NCBI RefSeq assembly: GCF_965661665.1
Contig: NZ_CBFIEO010000009.1
Span: 1-64,000 of the forward strand
Length of the DNA: 64,000 nucleotides
Direction: 5' to 3'
DNA from: Cognatiyoonia sp965661665
GTDB lineage: Bacteria; Pseudomonadota; Alphaproteobacteria; Rhodobacterales; Rhodobacteraceae
Part shown: positions 25,955-34,662 of the stretch, one piece after another
Position numbering within the stretch: the stretch's first letter is position 1
Layout of the letters: each line of letters opens with the position of its first letter
Program-made: the position numbers and the translations under genes
The notes under the pieces: generated by a model
Told to the model about the DNA's origin: nothing
Database searches by the model: none
Seen by the model: the letters and a program-made list of their open reading frames with translations, nothing else

Positions 25955-27307
25955 TCAGCTGTTGGACCGCATGATTTGCGCGCCGAGGTTTGCCATCAAG
26001 TCCTCGAAGATTGGGAACGACGTCGCAATGGGGGAGCCATCATCCACGCTCATCGGCTCTTGCGTGGCCATGCCCATCACAATAAACGCCATTGCGATGC
26101 GGTGGTCGAGGTGACTTTCAACCGTCGCACCACCTGGCACGTTGCCGTGGCCAAGACCGGTGACTTTCCACCAATCTTCGCCTTCATCAACGGTGACACC
26201 CGCTGCACGAAGCCCCGTGGCCATTGCGTCAATACGGTCACTTTCTTTAACGCGCAGCTCTTTGACGCCCTGCATGTCGGTGACGCCGTCCGCGAAGGCG
26301 GCAACTACGGACAGGACGGGGTATTCGTCAATCATGCTGGCAGCGCGGGCGGGTGGTACGGCGATGCCTTTGAGATCGGGGGAGAATTTGGCGCGGAGAT
26401 CGGCGACAGGCTCCCCCCCTTCTTCGCGAATATTCTCATAGGTGAGGTCTGCGCCCATTTCTTGCAGGGAGGTGAAGAGCCCTGCGCGGGTCGGGTTGAG
26501 GCCGATGTTCGGAACCAAAACGTCAGAGCCTGGCGTAATGATCGCAGCGCAGACAGGGAACGCGGCGGAGGATGGATCGCGCGGCACGACAATAGTTTGC
26601 GGTTTCAGGTTGGGTTGACCTGTGAGGGTGATCTTGCGGCCCTCGTCCGTCTCCTCAACCGTCAGTTCTGCACCGAAACCTTGCAACATACGCTCTGTAT
26701 GGTCACGGGTGGCTTCCTTTTCGATCACGACCGTCTGACCAGGGGCACCGAGGCCCGCAAGCAGGACAGCGGATTTCACCTGAGCGGATGGGACGGGCAC
26801 GGTGTATGTCACTGGCACCGGCATCTCCGCCCCGACAAGCATCATCGGCAAACGCCCACCCTCGCGCCCGTAGGCTTTGGTGCCAAAAAGCGCCAAAGGA
26901 TCAGTCACCCGCCCCATCGGACGCCCGTTCAATGAGGCATCGCCTGTATAGGTGACCGTGATCGGGCATGTGGCCGCTGCCCCCATGATCAGGCGCACGC
27001 CTGTGCCAGAGTTACCGCAATCAATCACATGATCGGGTTCCATTAAGCCGCCGACACCAACCCCTTGCACCGACCATTCGCCGCCGCCGTGATCGGTGAC
27101 AGTCGCCCCGAAAGACCGCATGGCTTTCGCGGTGTCGAGCACATCCTCACCTTCCAACAGGCCGGTAATCCGCGTTTCCCCCACCGCCAATGCGCCAAGG
27201 ATCAGAGAGCGGTGCGAAATGGATTTGTCACCGGGAACATGCGCCTCCCCCTTCAAGGGGCCGCACTTGCGGGATGTCATTGGAATGGGGGTACCGTGAC
27301 CGGACAT
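25955..27307 (-). CDS. aroA: 3-phosphoshikimate 1-carboxyvinyltransferase (EPSP synthase)
   Basis: A 450-residue cytosolic enzyme of the shikimate pathway that joins PEP to shikimate 3-phosphate. The substrate-binding motifs are PGDKSISHRSLILGALAVG near 25-43, DCGNSGTGVRL near 97, and LRVKESDRIDAMA near 350. The active-site loop carries the class II form (NSGTGVRLIMG, with GSLTG-like context), typical of alphaproteobacteria and associated with natural glyphosate tolerance; tolerance itself is inference. It is upstream of cmk. Confidence 0.97.
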   Translation of the reverse strand: MSGHGTPIPMTSRKCGPLKGEAHVPGDKSISHRSLILGALAVGETRITGLLEGEDVLDTAKAMRSFGATVTDHGGGEWSVQGVGVGGLMEPDHVIDCGNSGTGVRLIMGAAATCPITVTYTGDASLNGRPMGRVTDPLALFGTKAYGREGGRLPMMLVGAEMPVPVTYTVPVPSAQVKSAVLLAGLGAPGQTVVIEKEATRDHTERMLQGFGAELTVEETDEGRKITLTGQPNLKPQTIVVPRDPSSAAFPVCAAIITPGSDVLVPNIGLNPTRAGLFTSLQEMGADLTYENIREEGGEPVADLRAKFSPDLKGIAVPPARAASMIDEYPVLSVVAAFADGVTDMQGVKELRVKESDRIDAMATGLRAAGVTVDEGEDWWKVTGLGHGNVPGGATVESHLDHRIAMAFIVMGMATQEPMSVDDGSPIATSFPIFEDLMANLGAQIMRSNS

Positions 27308-27385
27308 AAAACCACCTTTGTTCGTTGTACCGTTCCCCTAGCCCATCGCCTGCGCAAGGTCCATCGCCTGCGTGTTCGGCGCAGC

Positions 27386-28099
27386 TCAGGTCCGGCGGAA
27401 AGTCAGATAATGCGGCGTGCGGCCTTCGCGCAGCGCCTTTTGTTCGTAACGGGTGGAATGCCAGTCCGCCCACGGCTCCCGCCAATCGGCGGGGCGTTCA
27501 GCCAGCCACTCAAACCCGTGCTTTGGCACCTGATCCAACGTTTGGCGGACGTAGTCTTTGATATCCGTGGCGACACGCAGTTCAGCGCCTGCGGCCATGA
27601 CGCGGTGGAGCGGTTCGAGGTGTTCTGGCGTCACAAAACGGCGTCGGTGATGGCGTTTCTTGGGCCACGGGTCAGGGTAGTTGAGGAACACTTTGGTGAA
27701 GGTGCCGTCAGGGATCACATCGAATAAATCGCGCGCGTCCCCGGCGTGAATGGCGACATTCTCAACCCCCACTTTGCGAATTTTGCCGAGCAGCATAGCA
27801 ACGCCGTTGATGTAAGGTTCGCACCCGATGATGCCCACCTCTGGGTAGCGTTCAGCCATGTGGACGAAATGTTCGCCGCCGCCAAAGCCAATCTCCAACC
27901 ACATCTCCCGCGCACCGAACCGTTCCTTCAGATCGAGCGGGATACGATCGGGGTTGTCGTCCCATGTGACAGGTCCAGGCGAGAGCGCGGTGAGATCTTC
28001 GTTCAGATAAGCCTCCTGCGCGTCGCGCAGACCTTTGCCTTTGAACCGACCGTAAAAATTGCGCCACGGCGCGCCTGAGGGGTGTTTCTTTGACGTCAT
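27386..28099 (-). CDS. trmB: tRNA (guanine-N7)-methyltransferase
   Basis: A 237-residue SAM-dependent methyltransferase that makes m7G46 in tRNA variable loops. The SAM-binding motif is LEIGFGGGEHFVHMA, followed by GCEPYINGVAMLL, and the TrmB signature FLNYPDPWPKKRHHRRRF is nearly complete. Length fits the alphaproteobacterial form, which has an N-terminal extension (GRFKGKGLRDAQ). It lies downstream of metK on the same strand. Confidence 0.95.
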   Translation of the reverse strand: MTSKKHPSGAPWRNFYGRFKGKGLRDAQEAYLNEDLTALSPGPVTWDDNPDRIPLDLKERFGAREMWLEIGFGGGEHFVHMAERYPEVGIIGCEPYINGVAMLLGKIRKVGVENVAIHAGDARDLFDVIPDGTFTKVFLNYPDPWPKKRHHRRRFVTPEHLEPLHRVMAAGAELRVATDIKDYVRQTLDQVPKHGFEWLAERPADWREPWADWHSTRYEQKALREGRTPHYLTFRRT

Positions 28100-28156
28100 G
28101 GGCCGCGGTTAGCAAAGCCAGCGGGGTGAGGCAATTGCCCGCGCCAGAAAAAGAAA

Positions 28157-28185
28157 CGGCCCAACCTTTCGGGAAGGCTGGGCCG
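28157..28185 (-). terminator. Rho-independent terminator after metK
   Basis: On the minus strand CGGCCCAGCCTT pairs with AAGGTTGGGCCG (one mismatch or G-U), followed by TTTCTTTTTC. It starts about 23 nt after the metK stop. Confidence 0.9.
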
Positions 28186-28207
28186 CAATAATTGGAGTTT
28201 GATCGGC

Positions 28208-29389
28208 TTAGACCGCTTTCTTGAGCGCATCGACCAGATCGGTGCGCTCCCAGCTAAAGCCGCCATCATCCTCTGGTTCGCGCCCAAAGTGGCCATAAGC
28301 GGCAGTGCGCTCATAGATTGGTTTGTTGAGTCCAAGATGCTGGCGGATACCGCGTGGGGTGAGGTCCATTACGTCGTCAATGGCCTTCTCAATCGCGGCG
28401 TCGTCCACTTGCCCTGTGCCGTAAGTGTCAGCATAGATCGACAGTGGCTTGGCAACACCAATCGCGTAGGAAAGCTGGATCGTGCAGCGCTCTGCCATGC
28501 CAGCGGCAACCACGTTCTTGGCCAAATAACGGGACACATAGGCCGCTGAGCGGTCCACTTTGGTCGGGTCTTTGCCGGAAAAGGCACCGCCGCCGTGTGG
28601 TGCAGCACCACCGTAGGTGTCGACGATGATCTTGCGGCCTGTCAGACCAGCATCCCCATCAGGACCACCGATCACAAAGGTACCCGTTGGGTTCACCCAC
28701 CATTTGGTGTTGGCGGTGATAAGGCTGGAAGGCAGCACTTCGCGGATATAGGGTTCCACGATCGCGCGGATGTCGTCGCTTGTCTGGTTTTCATCGGCGT
28801 GCTGGGTGGAAAGCACGATGGAGGTGACCTCTACGGGCACACCATTTTCATAGCGCAAGGACACCTGGCTTTTCGCATCGGGGCGCAGTGTTGGTTCTTG
28901 GCCTGATTTTCGCACTTCCGCCAGACGGCGCAGGATCGCGTGGGAGTACTGGATTGGGGCGGGCATCAGCGCGTCGGTTTCGGTTGTCGCGTAGCCGAAC
29001 ATGATCCCTTGGTCGCCGGCACCTTCATCCTTGTCCTCAGACGCATCAACGCCCTGCGCGATGTGGGCAGATTGTTCGTGGAGCAGGTTGGTGATCTCGC
29101 AAGTCGCGTGGTGGAATTTGTCCTGCTCATACCCGATGTCCTTGATGCAGGCCCGCGCGATATCCTCGACCTTACCCATGTAAGAGCCCAGTTTATCAGA
29201 GTCGGAAAGGCCCACCTCACCCCCGATGACCACTCGGTTTGTCGTGGCAAAAGTTTCGCAAGCGACACGCGCCTCTGGTTCTTCGCTGAGGAATGCGTCG
29301 AGGACCGCGTCTGAGATACGGTCGCAGACCTTATCCGGGTGGCCTTCGGACACGGATTCCGACGTGAAAATGTAGTTTTGGCGTGCCAT
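28208..29389 (-). CDS. metK: S-adenosylmethionine synthetase
   Basis: A 393-residue enzyme that makes SAM from methionine and ATP. The three signature segments are visible: SEGHPDKVCDRISDAVLDAF at 12-31, GAGDQGIMFGYA near 125, and GGGAFSGKDPTKVDRSAAY near 265. Length is normal. The ATG at 29389 is preceded by GGAG inside a SAM/SAH riboswitch, so translation should drop when SAM accumulates. Confidence 0.98.
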   Translation of the reverse strand: MARQNYIFTSESVSEGHPDKVCDRISDAVLDAFLSEEPEARVACETFATTNRVVIGGEVGLSDSDKLGSYMGKVEDIARACIKDIGYEQDKFHHATCEITNLLHEQSAHIAQGVDASEDKDEGAGDQGIMFGYATTETDALMPAPIQYSHAILRRLAEVRKSGQEPTLRPDAKSQVSLRYENGVPVEVTSIVLSTQHADENQTSDDIRAIVEPYIREVLPSSLITANTKWWVNPTGTFVIGGPDGDAGLTGRKIIVDTYGGAAPHGGGAFSGKDPTKVDRSAAYVSRYLAKNVVAAGMAERCTIQLSYAIGVAKPLSIYADTYGTGQVDDAAIEKAIDDVMDLTPRGIRQHLGLNKPIYERTAAYGHFGREPEDDGGFSWERTDLVDALKKAV

Positions 29390-29394
29390 GAGAG

Positions 29395-29440
29395 TGCTCC
29401 GATCAGAAAATTACTGCCACGTCAGGAAGCCGTTGTGACA
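29395..29440 (-). ncRNA. SAM/SAH riboswitch upstream of metK
   Basis: On the minus strand the leader reads TGTCACAACGGCTTCCTGAC followed by GTGGCAG, an A/T-rich linker and GGAGCA. This matches the SAM/SAH riboswitch class known from Rhodobacterales metK leaders. The CGGCTTCCTG core forms the hairpin and the linker with GGAGCA forms the pseudoknot, so ligand binding hides the ribosome-binding GGAG 8-12 nt before the metK start. Confidence 0.9.
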
Positions 29441-29476
29441 GACCCGGGAAGTTGCTACGCGCGGCATGCAATCACG

Positions 29477-30955
29477 TCAATGGTGAAAACGTCGCGCACG
29501 CAGAATGCCTAGTGTCAGCAGGAAAAGCGCCACCAATGCCGCCGGAATGTCGCCGACTTTTGCATAAAGGGTTTTCGGAAATGCGGGCGGCAAGGCGGCG
29601 TCGATGAAACCGGCCATGTCGAGCGGGAGGGATTGAAGCACGCGACCCCGCGCGTCGATGACCGCGCTGATGCCTGTGTTGGCGGAGCGGATTATGGGCA
29701 GACCCCGCTCGATAGCTCTGAGCCGTGCTTGTGCGAGGTGTTGTTCCGGCCCTGCGCCTTTGCCAAGCCATGCATCGTTGGTGATGAGGAGGAGGAGCCG
29801 AGGGCGGCGATCTTTGGAGCCAATCTCTTCCGCAAATATGCCTTCATAGCAGATCAGTGGGCGGATTGGTCCGAGGTTGGGAATGTCGATCAAATCCGCC
29901 GTGGTGCCTTTGGTGAAACCAAACCCTTGGGAAGAGGCCAGACCGCGCAGGCCTAGGCGTGCTGCAATCTCCCCTCCCGGAACGAACTCACCAAAAGGGA
30001 CAAGGTGCTGTTTGTCGTAGGTCGCCTCTATCACCCCACCGCGCCCAAGCAGGATCAGGCTGTTGTGAAAGATATCGCCGCCTGAGCGACGCTGCACCCC
30101 CGTGATGACAGGGATGCCTTCGGCCATGTCGGAGATCGCATCAAAGCTTGGTTGCGCATATTCGAGGATGTCAACAACGGCAGTTTCGGGCCAGACGATG
30201 AGGTCGACATCGCCACGGTCTGGGGTGCTGAGATCAAGCGTGCGTTGGAAGTTGATCGATTTATAGACTGGATCCCATTTCTCATTCTGAAGTACGTTGG
30301 GCTGAACGATGCGGATTGTGGGGGCGTCGGTTTCGACGGGTTCAACTGGAATGGGGACAAGCCATCCGGCGGCGATGGCGGCGGGAACCACCGCCCAAAC
30401 GATGCGCCGCCGCGAAAGGTGGAAGATGGCCAGCGCCAATAGGAGGGCGATCAGCGTCAGGCCATGCGGCCCCCATAGCGCGGCAGATTGCGCGATGGGT
30501 GTGTCGATCCAGATGTGACCGATAAGCGCCCAAGGAAAGCCGGTGAAGATGTAAGAACGGGTGATTTCAACCAGCGTGAGTGCAGCAATAGCTCCGATGG
30601 CAGATTTCGGCGCGAACCGCGTCGCCAGCCACCCAGCGATGCCCCAGAAAATGGCCGCGCCGGAGGCCATGAGAATAATCGCAAACGGGGCCATCCAGCC
30701 GAAAGTGGCGGCGTCCACAAGGAACGGCTCAACAATCCAGCGCAGGCTGAGCGCAAAATACCCAAGGCCCAGCCACCAAGCGATGCCAAAGCCTTGTCGG
30801 GCTGTTTGCATGGAGACGTGCAGCGCCAGCCATGTGGCCAAGGCCAGAGGGGTCAGAAACCAAAGATCAGTAGGAGCGTGGCCCAGCGCGGCTGCGGCAC
30901 CTAATCCGAACAGGCAGACGCGCCGCGGCCAAGGTTGCAGCAGCGCCCCCGTCAT
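29477..30955 (-). CDS. lnt: Apolipoprotein N-acyltransferase
   Basis: A 492-residue inner-membrane enzyme that adds the third acyl chain to lipoproteins. About six N-terminal membrane helices precede a nitrilase-type periplasmic domain from about 215 to 455. The catalytic triad motifs are present: Glu in VWPETAV, Lys in YDKQHLVPFGEF, and Cys in PLICYEGIF. The open frame extends further upstream into corC, but the ATG at 30955, 7 nt after the corC stop, fits the family start. It is the last gene of phoH-ybeY-corC-lnt. Confidence 0.95.
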   Translation of the reverse strand: MTGALLQPWPRRVCLFGLGAAAALGHAPTDLWFLTPLALATWLALHVSMQTARQGFGIAWWLGLGYFALSLRWIVEPFLVDAATFGWMAPFAIILMASGAAIFWGIAGWLATRFAPKSAIGAIAALTLVEITRSYIFTGFPWALIGHIWIDTPIAQSAALWGPHGLTLIALLLALAIFHLSRRRIVWAVVPAAIAAGWLVPIPVEPVETDAPTIRIVQPNVLQNEKWDPVYKSINFQRTLDLSTPDRGDVDLIVWPETAVVDILEYAQPSFDAISDMAEGIPVITGVQRRSGGDIFHNSLILLGRGGVIEATYDKQHLVPFGEFVPGGEIAARLGLRGLASSQGFGFTKGTTADLIDIPNLGPIRPLICYEGIFAEEIGSKDRRPRLLLLITNDAWLGKGAGPEQHLAQARLRAIERGLPIIRSANTGISAVIDARGRVLQSLPLDMAGFIDAALPPAFPKTLYAKVGDIPAALVALFLLTLGILRARRFHH

Positions 30956-30962
30956 CCGTGTA

Positions 30963-31850
30963 TCAGCCTTCGGCCAAGGTCGGCACGCGCACGCGCAGCC
31001 GTTTGATGCGCCGCGGGTCAGCGTCCAACACTTCAAACTCCGGACCATGTGGATGGGCAACCACTTCACCCCGCACGGGCACATGCCCGAGCAGTTTGAA
31101 TACAAGCCCGCCGAGCGTGTCGATCTCTTCATCATCGACGTCGGCGTCAGCTTTCAGGTCGATGCCAATCTCAACCCCAAATTCATCGAGGGAAGTTTTA
31201 GCCTGCGCGATGTAGCAGCCGGGCTTTTCGAGGCGCCAGCTTTTGGCTTCTTCGACGTCGTGTTCATCCTCGATCTCGCCAACGACCTGTTCCAACAGGT
31301 CTTCGATGGTCAGCAAACCGTCTGTGCCGCCATATTCATCGATGACGAGGGCCATGTGGATCCGCTCTGCCTGCATTTTCTGTAGCAGGATGCCCAACGG
31401 CATAGACGGCGGGACGAAAAGAAGCGGGCGCACCAGTTTCATCAGGTCAAGTTTGGTGGTTGAGCCGCTAAAGCCGTGCTTCAGGGCGAAATCCTTGAGG
31501 TTCACGAACCCCAGTGGTGTGTCTAATGTGCCGTCAAACACAGGCAGTCGGGTGAGGCCGCTGTCACGGAAGACTTTCACCAGTTCCGCTTTCGCAATGG
31601 TGACGGGGACGGCTGTAATGTCCGCCTTGGGCACCATGACTTCCTCCACGCTCATCCGGCGCAGGTTCAGCATGCCTAGCATTGGGAGTTGGGGTTTCGT
31701 CTCCACACTTTGGGCTTCGGGTTTCGGTTCGCCGTTTGTAGTCGAATTGACACCAAAGATGCGGCTCAAGAAGCCACGATCGTGGGAAGTTGATTGAATG
31801 TCCTGCGCGCTCCGCGCTGCGTTAGAGGACCCGTCGGGTGTGTCGCCCAT
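30963..31850 (-). CDS. corC: Hemolysin C / CorC family CBS-domain protein
   Basis: A 295-residue cytosolic protein with two CBS domains (about 70-190, starting at VEEVMVPKADITAVP) and a C-terminal CorC/HlyC transporter-associated domain (about 205-285). The LVIDEYGGTDGLLTIEDLLEQVVGEI motif is typical. The family is linked to magnesium/cobalt efflux or membrane lipoprotein processing. It has no membrane helices here. It lies in the conserved phoH-ybeY-corC-lnt order. Confidence 0.93.
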   Translation of the reverse strand: MGDTPDGSSNAARSAQDIQSTSHDRGFLSRIFGVNSTTNGEPKPEAQSVETKPQLPMLGMLNLRRMSVEEVMVPKADITAVPVTIAKAELVKVFRDSGLTRLPVFDGTLDTPLGFVNLKDFALKHGFSGSTTKLDLMKLVRPLLFVPPSMPLGILLQKMQAERIHMALVIDEYGGTDGLLTIEDLLEQVVGEIEDEHDVEEAKSWRLEKPGCYIAQAKTSLDEFGVEIGIDLKADADVDDEEIDTLGGLVFKLLGHVPVRGEVVAHPHGPEFEVLDADPRRIKRLRVRVPTLAEG

Positions 31851-31856
31851 TTTCTC

Positions 31857-32387
31857 CTATCCTGAATGCGCGCCACCTTGGCGCGACTGTTGGCTATATG
31901 GGTCAGGCTGACCCAATGTTGCAAGTATCTGCGTCTCCAGCCTTTCCATCAACTCCGCATCGGCATCGAGTTCGTGATCGTAGCCAAAAAGATGCAGGGT
32001 GCCGTGGATGAGCAGGTGAAGCGTGTGACTTTTCAATGATTTATCGGCATTTTGCGCCTCGGCAAGACAGGTGTCGTAGGAAATTGCGACGTCACCCAGA
32101 AAGGTATCGCCGCTCATTTCCTGTAACACTTCCAGCGGTTTCCCGCCGTCATCCTCCGCTCCGCGTTCAGCAGACGGCCAACTGAGCACGTTAGTGGGGG
32201 TCGGTTGGCCGCGAAATTCGGCGTTGAGATCCGCGATCTTGTCGTCGTTGCAAGCTAGCAAGCCAATCTCGAACCGTTCGGGATTGTAGCCCAGCTTGCG
32301 CAGCGTCGCATCATAGGCTTGAAACGCGATCTGCAATATCCCCGCTTCCGCCCAACGGCGATCCTCAATGATGCAATCGACCGACAT
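31857..32387 (-). CDS. ybeY: Endoribonuclease YbeY (rRNA maturation)
   Basis: A 176-residue zinc-dependent RNase for 16S rRNA 3'-end maturation and ribosome quality control. The metal motif H-GTL-H-LFGYD-H near residues 133-143 is complete, and the preceding region has FRGQPTPTNVLSWP, the family TDVLSFP motif with Asn for Asp. Its start base is shared with the end of the phoH gene (stop/start overlap). CorC follows after 6 nt. Confidence 0.95.
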   Translation of the reverse strand: MSVDCIIEDRRWAEAGILQIAFQAYDATLRKLGYNPERFEIGLLACNDDKIADLNAEFRGQPTPTNVLSWPSAERGAEDDGGKPLEVLQEMSGDTFLGDVAISYDTCLAEAQNADKSLKSHTLHLLIHGTLHLFGYDHELDADAELMERLETQILATLGQPDPYSQQSRQGGAHSG

Positions 32388-33406
32388 TAGCTGTCCGTGT
32401 CCGCCTCATACGCCTCAATAATCGCAGCGACCAACGGGTGACGCACGACATCCTTGGAAGTGAAGTAGTTGAAGCTGATCTTCGGGATGTTTTTCAGCAA
32501 CCGCTCCGCATCCCAGAGGCCGGAACTCACCCCACGCGGCAGGTCGATCTGCGTGCGGTCGCCGGTGATGACCATGCGGCTACCCTCTCCCAGACGGGTC
32601 AGGAACATTTTCATCTGCATGGAGGTGGCGTTTTGCGCCTCATCAAGCACGACAAAGGCATTGGACAGCGTTCGACCCCGCATGAAGGCCAAGGGCGCAA
32701 TCTCAATCCGTTTTTCTTCGATCAATTTTGCGGCCTGCTTGCCCGGCAGGAAGTCGTTCAGCGCGTCATAAAGCGGTTGCATATAGGGATCGACCTTGTC
32801 CTTCATATCGCCGGGCAGGTAGCCCAGCTTTTCGCCTGCTTCGACCGCGGGGCGTGACAGGATGATCCGGTCGACCTGACCGTTGATGAACATGTTCACG
32901 CCGACAGCCACCGCAAGGTAGGTTTTACCCGTACCCGCAGGCCCGATCCCGAAGGCCAGTTCGTTGTCAAAAAGCGATTTGACGTAGGTCTTTTGCGCAT
33001 CCGTGCGCGGCTCGATCAGTTTCTTGCGGGTCTTAATCTCGATCCGGTTAGCGGAGGCGTCGCCTTTGAACAGTTCCTTCTGATCGTCGGCAACGATGGG
33101 CGAATAGCCTTCGGTCATATCCATGCGCAATTCGCGGTCGACGTCACCGCGTTCCACCGATTTGCCAGCCTCAAGCCGCTGGTAGATGGATTGCAACACA
33201 CGCGCAGCTGTCTTTTGCGCATCCTCTTCCCCAAGGATCGACAGTTGATTGCCCCGCCGCAGGATTTGGACGGATAGCGCAACTTCGATTTCGGTGAGAT
33301 TGCGATCGTATTCGCCGCACAGATCAATCAGCAAGAAATTGTCGGGAAATTCCAACACCAATTCGGCGTTGAGGTCAGTCGGTGGGGTCAGGGCGCTGGT
33401 GGCCAA
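32387..33406 (-). CDS. phoH: PhoH-like ATPase
   Basis: A 339-residue cytosolic P-loop protein (YbeZ type). Walker A GPAGTGKTYLA is near 153-163 and Walker B is VVLDEAQN near 255, followed by the TRLGEGSRMVITGD motif. It is thought to work with YbeY in RNA metabolism. It heads the phoH-ybeY-corC-lnt operon. No promoter was assigned; the preceding 140 nt also hold the terminator of the next gene. Confidence 0.95.
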   Translation of the reverse strand: MATSALTPPTDLNAELVLEFPDNFLLIDLCGEYDRNLTEIEVALSVQILRRGNQLSILGEEDAQKTAARVLQSIYQRLEAGKSVERGDVDRELRMDMTEGYSPIVADDQKELFKGDASANRIEIKTRKKLIEPRTDAQKTYVKSLFDNELAFGIGPAGTGKTYLAVAVGVNMFINGQVDRIILSRPAVEAGEKLGYLPGDMKDKVDPYMQPLYDALNDFLPGKQAAKLIEEKRIEIAPLAFMRGRTLSNAFVVLDEAQNATSMQMKMFLTRLGEGSRMVITGDRTQIDLPRGVSSGLWDAERLLKNIPKISFNYFTSKDVVRHPLVAAIIEAYEADTDS

Positions 33407-33502
33407 TCAAGTCTCCTGATTCAAGTTCACTTCTATGGTGGCAAGCTATGTAAGGCTGTGCAAGCCGATGTCCCAAAATGTCACGAAAATGACAACAAAA
33501 AA

Positions 33503-33526
33503 GGACCGCAGCTGAAACCGCGGCCC
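33503..33526 (-). terminator. Terminator after the small lipoprotein gene
   Basis: On the minus strand GGGCCGC pairs with GCGGTCC (one G-U) around a 9-nt loop and is followed by TTTTTTGTT. It starts about 24 nt after the lipoprotein stop. Confidence 0.8.
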
Positions 33527-33549
33527 ATTTGATGTGTAATCCAGCACTC

Positions 33550-33867
33550 TTAGAGCGGGTCTGTGATGTCTGTGCCCTGACGGAACGGGCCGGTCGCTGT
33601 GTTGGGCGGTGCCACGCCGGAACAAACCGGATGTCCATCTGGGGTCAGCCGCTCGGACAGATAGCCTTCGATCCCGTCGTTGCTGATCCAGTGTTCACAG
33701 CCGTTTGGATCAACCCACATGCCGGCAACAAGGTTGCTGAGTTTTTTGGCGTCTTGGCCTGCGTCCACGAAGCGTTCAGCACTCGTGCGGTTGCCCCCTT
33801 CAATGAACGCGCAGCCGGAGATTGACAAAGCAGTCAGCGAGGCAAAGGTCAGTTTTACAAGTGTCAT
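33550..33867 (-). CDS. Small lipoprotein with W-DPxGCxHW module
   Basis: A 105-residue predicted lipoprotein. The signal sequence ends in a lipobox LSISGC, with lipidated Cys at about 20. The mature part has KKLSNLVAGMWVDPNGC, then EHWISNDGIEGYLSERLTPD and GHPVC. The same spacing of DPxGCxHW, DxGxEGY and DGxxVC is found in the neighbouring broken OmpA gene. The ATG at 33867 (MTLVKLTFASL) is preferred over 33891. Function unknown; position beside an OmpA gene suggests the outer membrane. Confidence 0.75.
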   Translation of the reverse strand: MTLVKLTFASLTALSISGCAFIEGGNRTSAERFVDAGQDAKKLSNLVAGMWVDPNGCEHWISNDGIEGYLSERLTPDGHPVCSGVAPPNTATGPFRQGTDITDPL

Positions 33868-33890
33868 CGATCTTTCCCCTATCTCAAGCA

Positions 33891-34451
33891 TTAGACTTCT
33901 ACGCGGCGGTTTTCCCGGTACGCAGCGGCTGAGTAGCCTGCGACCTTGGGCATCCGCTCACCAAAGACTTTCACGTCAACAACGCGGACCCCTGCATCGC
34001 GTGCGATGCTTGCGATGCTTGCGACCGCATTGGCGCGGCGGTTGGACAGGTCCATGTTGTATTCATCAGAGGCCCGCGCATCGGTGTGACCGTAGATCAG
34101 GAACCCGAAGGCTTCGGTCTGCTGGAACCAATCCATCAGTTCAGCCTTTTTGCTGCGGCTGATCTATTCTTTGTCAGTCGCGAACAACGTGTCGGTGGAG
34201 ATGATCCCGCAAATCTCGCTGCGGTTACACACTGAGCGGCCATCACGGGTGCAGTGCGGGCTCATGTAACCTTCGAACCCGTCATCCATCACTCAGTGCT
34301 GACAGCCGTCAGGGTCGGTCCAGATTGTTGGGGTATATTCTTAGCCCACGACTTCGATTGCGTGGGCATCTGCGACGACGGTTGTAGCGCTGAGTGTTCC
34401 CACACACGGGCCCGCAACTGCGGTCACAAAAGGGTTGGTCTTCTTTGTCAC
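33891..34451 (-). pseudogene. OmpA-family gene with three nonsense codons
   Basis: One continuous frame from GTG at 34449-34451 to TAA at 33891-33893 encodes a signal peptide (NPFVTAVAG ... LSATTVVADAHA), the module DPDGCQHW(stop)VMDDGFEGYM with CTRDGRSVC, and an OmpA peptidoglycan-binding domain (FLIYGHTDARAS, NMDLSNRRANAV, YRENRRVEV). It is interrupted by TAA after AIEVVG, TGA in place of Trp after CQH, and TAG before ISRSKKAEL. There is no frameshift. The last 81 codons remain open but lack a signal peptide. Confidence 0.8.
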
Positions 34452-34662
34452 GACGATAGCCTTCTGCTTCTGGCAAGCTATTCTTGTCTGCTCACCAGCA
34501 CGATACACTAACCTAAAGGGACTGTCTCAACATCAAGCTCGATTCGAGGCAAATTTCACCAGATATTGTGTTAAAAAGCGCAACGGTGGGCGGTAACCAG
34601 CACGTTTGTCAGCCGGGTAGCTCCAAAATCGTCGCAAAATTAAGGCAGTTGCCATCGCCCAA
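34452..34662. other. Intergenic stretch, possible insertion-sequence remnant
   Basis: The stretch between the OmpA pseudogene and miaB has no gene. The minus strand ends with a short open piece (LRFLTQYLVKFASNRA then stop) and a GTTGAGACAGTCCC motif that looks like an IS terminus. No matching second end was found nearby. Confidence 0.2.

Noticed and set aside
25592..26935. Plus-strand open frame of 447 codons
   Set aside because: Antisense to aroA and the end of cmk; no recognisable protein.
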